Assembly (NCBI GenBank): GCA_914767715.1
Contig: OU612074.1
Location: forward strand, 2,805,501-2,869,500
DNA: 64,000 bases
Source of the DNA: Membranipora membranacea
Lineage: Eukaryota > Bryozoa > Gymnolaemata > Cheilostomatida > Membraniporidae
Direction: 5' to 3'
Positions within the stretch are counted from its first letter, which is position 1, and each line of letters opens with the position of its first letter. Below the pieces are notes generated by a model. It had not been told where the DNA came from, searched no databases, and worked only from the letters and a program-made list of their open reading frames with translations. Position numbers and translations under genes: made by a program. This document shows, in pieces, positions 57,600-64,000 of this stretch.

Positions 57600-59780
57600 G
57601 TGACCTACTTGTGACCTTGAAAAGCATTTCATATTTAGCTTTTTTTACCACTGAATGTGGCCTATAAGAATAAAATTGATATGTGTTCTATGAAAACATC
57701 TCATAGGCCATGTGTATGGGCAATCTGGGTTAGAAATTATGTGTTATAGTACAGCTGTAGCACTATTTATGTAAAGCGGAATTCCCAGTGAAATATGTAC
57801 ATGAGTATTCAGGAGAAGATAACTCTAATATGATGATTTGTCCAACAAAATTCCCATGATAGTTACTATTTCTCAAATGCAGATTTTGATAGAGGCAAGT
57901 TTTATTGAGCAGAAATGTTTTTATGGGCATATTATACATTGAGAGTGAAGCTATAGGACACTAGTATACATTGAGAGTGAAGCTAGATAATATATGCAGT
58001 TAGCAACCCGGGTGTTTACACATCGATAGTTAACCTGATATCTTACAAGTGGTGACGTTAGGTGATTATCATTGTAGTAGCAAAAAAGTCATCGGAGAAC
58101 ATAGGAAGACATCTGTGAAAATATGAAGATCAGTCTATTGGTGATCAAGTCCTTTGTAGCAGAACCGTATACAGTAGAGATACACCAAAGATCATTTTCC
58201 GGGAAAGACAGAGTGGTCCTTGTCACAAGAATTCATAAGAGTGTTTTTGGTTTTTCATTCTGCTCTATTAAAGTGCAAATGAACTAATTATAACTTATAA
58301 TATCCAAGCACTTAGTCAAGATTGCGTGATGAGACTGAGTAATTATACTTTTTATTTTCATAAGCCACACAATAATCATATTGATCAGCCTGTATAAAAA
58401 CACAAGTGAGTCCAACAATGTAGTTGGTAGATATTTATAAAACAATTCATTGTTTCAGGTATTGATAGTGTAGAAGCGTAATATCAGCCAATGTTTTACT
58501 AAAATCAGAGGTAGTCTATAAGCAAACATAGATCTGTAACATTGTATTTAGCAAGATTAAACCTTGATTCACTGTGGTGTTTATGAAATAAAACTGACCT
58601 ACATTAGATGAGCTGAATTTTAGCAGGAGGAAAAGTTTGACATTATTAACAATCTGAAATTTATCGATAGACTACATTTACTTCGAAAAAATTTCAATTC
58701 AATTCAATATCAATTCTACAAAGGTACCAGCTTTAATGGCTGTGTCTTTCGGCTCAAAGACACAATTTATGTTGATTGGAGAGTCTGTTTTGACCTTCTG
58801 CACAAGATGGACTAGAATCTATCGATCATAAGGCAGCTTCAGTCCATAGCAAGAGTTATTCTCAGCAATCACAGAACTCGGTAGATGCATCCCTAGAAGA
58901 AAAGATAAAAATGTCAGCTGAGCAGTCTGGGGGCAACTTAAGGACGTCTTATCACCGGTTGTCCCCTCATTGAACTTACATGTCAAAGAGAGAACAACTC
59001 TATGATTTGTCTCAATTTGAAGTGAAAAAAACAGGGAGCAGGGAGGGTATCCCACCCGTCCTCCCTGCCGAAAAAGAGACTCCCTGATGAGACAGATACA
59101 AACAGACCGCAGCTTCTTCCCTAATGATATTGAAAATGCTTTGGCCACCCCCTAGCTAAAAGCTGATGGTTGATCATTGTGTGGGTCTCTAAAGGTCTAA
59201 TGTTTCAGAATTTATTTCATATCTTTTACCTACAACTAGGGCATATGCCTCCAATCGGAAAAATTATCCGTCACAGTATCATATGACATAAGGTTATGCT
59301 TTAGATACACACAGACCATCCTTGGTATTGAATCTAACTGCTAACTGCACAGTAGGTAAGTCTTTTGGACAAGAGCGATCAACTTCTAGCATGTCATGTC
59401 AAGATTGGCAGCCTTTTCTCAGGATCAGCTTCCAATATTAGAACTGTTTGTTTGACATGCTAGCTTCCTAGTCACTTTTGATTCCGCACCACATGTATCA
59501 CTTCCCACCCAGTTGTGAGATGCCTAGCGATTTTGGAGGTATTTAAACATGTTTTTTTATGCACATTATACTCATCGAAGTTATTTGAAAGTGGGATTCT
59601 GAAGTATTGAACAATGATGTGGTTTGATTCAACATATGTCTCAATATATATATATCACTGACCTTATTGTACACAGTTCTTCACCATTGTAAATAAACAT
59701 CCTGCATAACATCAGTATACTAATACTGCAAACCTGAGCAAGGAGTCTGGAAATCATCTGAAAAACAAAGAAATATAAAA
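57600..59780. other. Non-coding stretch, no gene seen
   Basis: No convincing exon. A minus-strand frame of 109 codons (59148-58819) has no recognised motif or splice support. The phrase ACATTGAGAGTGAAGCTA is repeated at about 57938 and 57967. Confidence 0.5.
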
Positions 59781-60960
59781 TTTGTGGGGACGGTGAGATC
59801 GGTCAGCGCGCTTGCTATTCACTGCCAGGTGATTGGTGCCGCAGGATTTGTGAGTTCAAATCCCGTTGGGGGAGCTTTCAAGGTTGATTGTTCCAGCCCC
59901 CAGCACCCTCGGGTGTATACCTCTTCTATAATATGGGGAACCATTGTTACTGCCTGTTGAACACATCGATGGTTTGTTTACTCCAACCCTAGAATGTAAG
60001 GAAGGGTAATTTTGTGGCAGCAGGGAGGGTACATGTGATATGGAATTTCTACAGATAGTCTGTTACGTTACTCAAAACAAATTTTCAGGCCATGCAATCA
60101 GTACTATTGAAGCTGGATTTTTAGTCAAATTGAAGAGCATTTCTAGCACCTTACTTCTTAGGGGTGTATATCCTCTCTACCCAAGAGCACAAAAAAACCG
60201 TGTTTGAAGAGGATAGGTTCTTTTGAACTACCCAAGAGGAGTTTTAATAAAATGGCTTTGTGGAAATTGGGGTGTGCTAACATTAAGTCACCTCCTAACT
60301 AGCTTATTTATTTACTTCTCTTGGGTTATTTATGAAGGATGTACACAAACCACTTTTCAAAACTTAAGGCGTTGCGCGAAGTGAGATTATGAGATCGTAC
60401 TGTTTTTTTTAGCTTGTCTTCAAAAGCTAATATTTATATGGGTTATAAGGCAGTTTGAGTTTGAAGTACTGAACGATGGTTGGATTTCACACATGCGGCC
60501 ACGGGATAAGTTAAGTTTCACATTATACTTCTTTCTGACGGGTATTTCTTACCTGAATGTTATTCATCACCATAACACATAAACATGCATCATAACATCA
60601 GCACACTTATAACCTCAACCTGAACTGGAAACAACCTGAAATTTAAAATATATAATATGTAGGAACCATTGTTACCGTTAGTGGTTTGTTTACGCCAACC
60701 CAACAATGTGAGGGACTTGTGTGGGTGGGGAGGGTATAAATCAGATGGAGTTACTGTAAGTAGTCTGTAAAATTACTCCACATACAACTGTGTGTGGGGC
60801 TTATCAAACTTGCTAATTACCAGTATCAATCCTTTTCATAATAGCACACTATGTGATGTGCTCCGTATTTCAGGCCATGCAATCGGACACAACAGATTTT
60901 CAGAAGTCATGGACCGGTGGGTAGGGCACTCACTTATTTGAGGTATTTTGGACAATTGTT
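59520..60960. repeat. Diverged local duplication, SINE in one copy
   Basis: The two copies are about 59580-60110 and about 60460-60890. Shared landmarks in order are GAAGTATTGAACAATGAT / GAAGTACTGAACGATGGT, a CATAACATCAG block, GGAACCATTGTTAC, GGTTTGTTTAC.CCAACCC, GCAGGGAGGGTA / GGGGAGGGTATA and AGGCCATGCAATC. The offset falls from about 890 to about 723 bp across the SINE, matching its length. Confidence 0.65.
59784..59937 (+). mobile_element. tRNA-derived SINE
   Basis: GGGGACGGTGAGATCGGTCAGCG resembles a tRNA head with A box, and GAGTTCAAATCCCG is a B box; a tRNA-unrelated tail follows with CACCCTCGGGTGTATAC. It cannot be a tRNA gene because there is no acceptor stem pairing or anticodon arm. 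The flanks AATATAAAATT and AACCATTGTT are present without the insert in the duplicate at about 60645-60670. Confidence 0.6.
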
Positions 60961-63620
60961 GTTATAAACTACCTGCTGTCAACCCTCTGTATCAGACTAA
61001 TTATGTTGTCAGAAAAGTCTTGATCATGGGGAAAGAGCTATGATCAACACCTACTCCCACCATGTGATCATTCAGGGATTATGAGGCAACTGAGATAGGT
61101 CTAAAACATATCACTCGCAGCATGTAATGCAAAAAGTTATCAAAATTACCTCAACATAAAGTCTTTTTCCCATGTTTCCCACTCTTTGGATAGTCATGAT
61201 CACGCGTGCAGCATTGTCCTTGCATGGTATGATGAGAGTAATCGACCTGTATTCACTCACAGATTGAATTAACTTTTATTGACACTCAGTTCTACAAGTA
61301 CCAATAACAAACAAAATCAGTGCCAAGCTACTTCAAAAAATGCCTGCGATGGATTTTTGAGGTAAGATACAAACAATTGAACATCGTTGGACAAACTGAT
61401 CAATGATGAGGATACAGATATATTAGTTGTTCCGCAATTGATGAATGAAATTGAATTTAAGGGAGCTCAATGGGAAAAAAAAGAAAAACTGCTGATTTTT
61501 CACATAATATGTCATAATATGACACTAATTACCTTACCACCAAGCAACTCAAGCTTTCTTCACATTATTCGGCAATTTTTTAAGTTTTATGACTAGGTCA
61601 ACTTACAATGGCTTTTGCTTGTTAGACCAATGAACTCCCTCATTGGTTAGACAGGCACACTGTATAGTGTTGAGTACTGCAGACGAATCTGTGGTATTGC
61701 CTGTGAGTAACCAGTGAACATCTGACATCTTCGCTACCGCACATCTAAAATGGCAAGTGGTCTTCACCATCATTTCAAAAGTTCCACTGAATTACTGATG
61801 CCAAATTCAATTGTACATGGACAATCAGTGCAACGAAATATGCTACTTCTCAGCAATATGTTTAGAGATAAATTTATATTTTCAAGGCAAAGACCAGCGA
61901 GGATGCCGCTTTTTTTTTGTAGTGCAAGTATTTCACTTAATGGTTACCCATTTAAAAAAAAATACTATTGGGATTAATGCACTATAAGCTGTCTAATAAA
62001 TAATTCTGTGAGCCAAAACCAAAGACCTAGGATCTCCATGACAAATTCATCAGCTTTAATGATGAAAGAGGCGGTAAGTACATTAACACTAAGCTGTTCA
62101 GTGTAGGCATATGGCCCAAGTGTCATTTTTATTCCAAACGGTGCACTGTCTAGCGTGCTGGTCTATGAAACTTAGTAATAGCATCTGAATGATGTGGAGC
62201 ACAATTAAGTCAGGTCTTAATTGGTGGGCTTACAACCTCACGACCTATCTATAGGCGAAAGGGCTCGCACCACCCTCACCCTGCCTGCACTCTCACTGCT
62301 CACACATAGCTAGCGTTACTTTCCATTAAAAGTTACCTACTCAATAAGTGTGAGCAGACAACTCAGCAAACAAATCATCTAAAGCATATTTCTACACAGG
62401 GTCTGAAATATGATGAAGTAATCTTATGGGAAAAATAAAAAGCCCACAGACATCTTTGTCATCTAGACTTAATTTCCCTATAAGACTAGAGGTAGCCTAC
62501 TCACACTGATCTTTGTCTCAGTCCTCAATGAATAGAAAAAAGTATGAAGACCACAAATCGCTCTTCTCACAGAAAAACCATCGCCAGTAAGAGAAAAAAA
62601 CCTTTTTTCCTGCAACAAGCAAATATCATGCACAAACAGGCCCAGGTAATATCCATACTGTACATTGTTTTCAATGCAATGTGGGTTATGATCTTCAGAA
62701 GTAATACATTCAAAAGCATTACTATGGGTAAATTGACAAATTTCTAGTAATCTGAATACAACCACATGTACATTTCTAAGAACCACCAAGCCTCACTACT
62801 TTCAGCTTTCTAAAGTGGAGATCATAAGAAGGAGGGGTGTATAGTATATGATTAAGCTAGCTTGAAAAATCTTTTTTTTTTCATTTAGCCATATGGCATA
62901 ATCAAACCAAAGCTCAATTTCGGTGTGATGTATTTGTATGCATATCATAACAAGAACTTTTTTATCACACCTTCTAATGTAGGCTACAGCAACTGTGCTT
63001 GATCAAACCAGCAAGTAAGCTAGGGAAAAGACATCGGTATTTTGTAGCTGGCAACAGTAGTGTAGTGTTATTATGCCCATACATAGCTATAGCAATTACA
63101 GGAGCAAACAAATTTTGAGAATTCCATCGACTATTGATATTTCTGTGGTCGAGTACAAAATCAATTACAACACGGACAATGCTTCAGGATATGTCCCCAT
63201 TGATTCCCCAACAACCAATGTAAGAGGAATTAACTGAGCGTTAGGCGATCTACTGACCAAGGAAGCCTTTGAAGCACAGCACATGTTGTTTCAAATGAGT
63301 ACAAATAAATGGCATTTTTATATCGAATTAATATTAATTAAAGTCACTTATTGTTGTGCTGTTGTACGGTGAGTGAGTATAATGCAACCACACGCAGGTC
63401 CCATGTCTCGAGGGCCGTAACATCCACACACAACCCATCACAACCCAGGGTTATGTGTTGTGCGCCATGTGACGCAGGGGGTTGGATCAAGTTGAAGTTA
63501 AAAGTTTAGTTTGAACGCACCAAACCAAGACCTTGACAAGATTATGGACTTGAGTTCCTACCTAGGCTTATATATATAATGTAAAATAAGGCTTGCAAGT
63601 AAGTCCCAGGCCAGGGGCAC
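60960..63620. other. Non-coding stretch, no gene seen
   Basis: Several frames of 60-100 codons exist (61387-61596, 61750-61977, 62478-62789) without recognisable domains or coherent splice context. I see nothing that I can support as a gene. Confidence 0.45.
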
Positions 63621-63625
63621 CATGG

Positions 63626-63790
63626 GACTATCGGCATCTGGAGAACTTACAAGCATGTAATTGTATACTTCGCCAATCCGATGTCCATCGGCAAAGTTAG
63701 TCTGTCTTGAAAAGCTTTGTTTGAGGGTGGTCGCCGAAAAAAGCTTGTCAAGATAGGCTATGGCAAAGTATACATGCTTATAACCTCCAC
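63626..63790. repeat. Fold-back repeat with inverted ends
   Basis: The left end TTACAAGCATGTAATTGTA.TACTTCGCCA (63648-63675) pairs with TGGCAAAGTATACATGCTTA (63761-63780). An inner pair, CTGTCTTGAAAAGCTTT and AAAAGCTTGTCAAGATAG, follows (63703-63719 and 63739-63756). Together they make a hairpin of about 135 bp, in the size range of a small non-autonomous element. Confidence 0.7.
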
Positions 63791-63949
63791 ACAGTCACTG
63801 ATCTAAGCATACAATACAGCACTGACTTGAGTAAGTGTAACGTGTTGGTATATAACAGCAGAGTATTGGTTTAGTTCAGTGAGTGGGAAGGCTACTAGAC
63901 TTGTAACTAGTAAGCTGAGTAAGTAGTAGTAATAGTACTACCTACAGTA

Positions 63950-64000
63950 AAGTCATAGGCATCTTGAGTTACAAGCATGTATACTTTGCCAATGTCCATG
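63950..64000. repeat. Second copy of the fold-back repeat, cut by the window end
   Basis: GGCATCTTGAGTTACAAGCATGTATACTTTGCCAATGTCCATG repeats the left part of the element at 63632-63690 (GGCATCTGGAGAACTTACAAGCATG, then CGCCAATCCGATGTCCAT). Only its start lies in the window. Confidence 0.65.

Noticed and set aside
58819-59148. Minus-strand reading frame of 109 codons starting MAKAFSISLGKK
   Set aside because: No recognisable domain, no splice context and no neighbouring exons; length alone is not enough here.
59784-59880. Possible tRNA gene from A- and B-box-like sequences
   Set aside because: No acceptor-stem pairing or anticodon arm is present and homologous copies occur elsewhere; a tRNA-derived SINE fits better.

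Overview
The window is AT-rich metazoan nuclear DNA: genes are split by short GT-AG introns, intergenic space is long, and hAT, Mutator-like, LINE and tRNA-SINE elements are present. The protein families (asteroid-like nuclease family, NUBP2, SLC16-like carrier, C48 protease plus PHD finger) fit an invertebrate such as a sponge, cnidarian or lophotrochozoan. I cannot name the species. Nothing looks bacterial or viral.

Left region, 1-26654. This is a tandem segmental array. Two complete units of about 10.3-10.5 kb (1-10537 and 10538-20792) are followed by a third truncated at 26654. Each unit carries a minus-strand eight-exon gene for an asteroid (ASTE1)-like PIN/XPG-type nuclease. I could join all exons with consistent phases (about 635-646 aa). 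The last exon of the first gene lies just outside the window. About 80 bp from each nuclease start codon is a candidate divergent small acidic-protein gene. Units 1 and 2 also hold a small zinc-ribbon gene, broken in unit 2, and an internally deleted LINE. The copies form a mosaic: unit 1 resembles unit 3 in its first about 4 kb and unit 2 beyond that.

Middle region, 26655-46660. It is mostly non-coding. It contains a candidate minus-strand gene with a TATA box (about 29.8-32.9 kb), a 35-bp x 11 array, an 11-bp x 19 array, a decayed sorbitol-dehydrogenase pseudogene (35.9-37.0 kb), an intronless NUBP2 gene (39354-40139, cytosolic Fe-S cluster assembly) and a three-exon SLC16-like MFS transporter (41964-44026).

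Right region, 46660-64000. A nine-exon BED-finger hAT transposase gene is intact through every exon (47181-52712). Next to it lies the most striking object, a 3838-bp Mutator-like element (53600-57437). It has two 337-bp terminal inverted repeats and a perfect 9-bp target-site duplication. Instead of a recognisable transposase it carries a spliced gene with a GCPA-type (FAR1/CaRF-like) domain, a Ulp1/C48 protease core and a PHD finger. The rest is non-coding DNA with nested palindromes, an old local duplication carrying a tRNA-derived SINE in one copy only, and fold-back repeats at the right edge.
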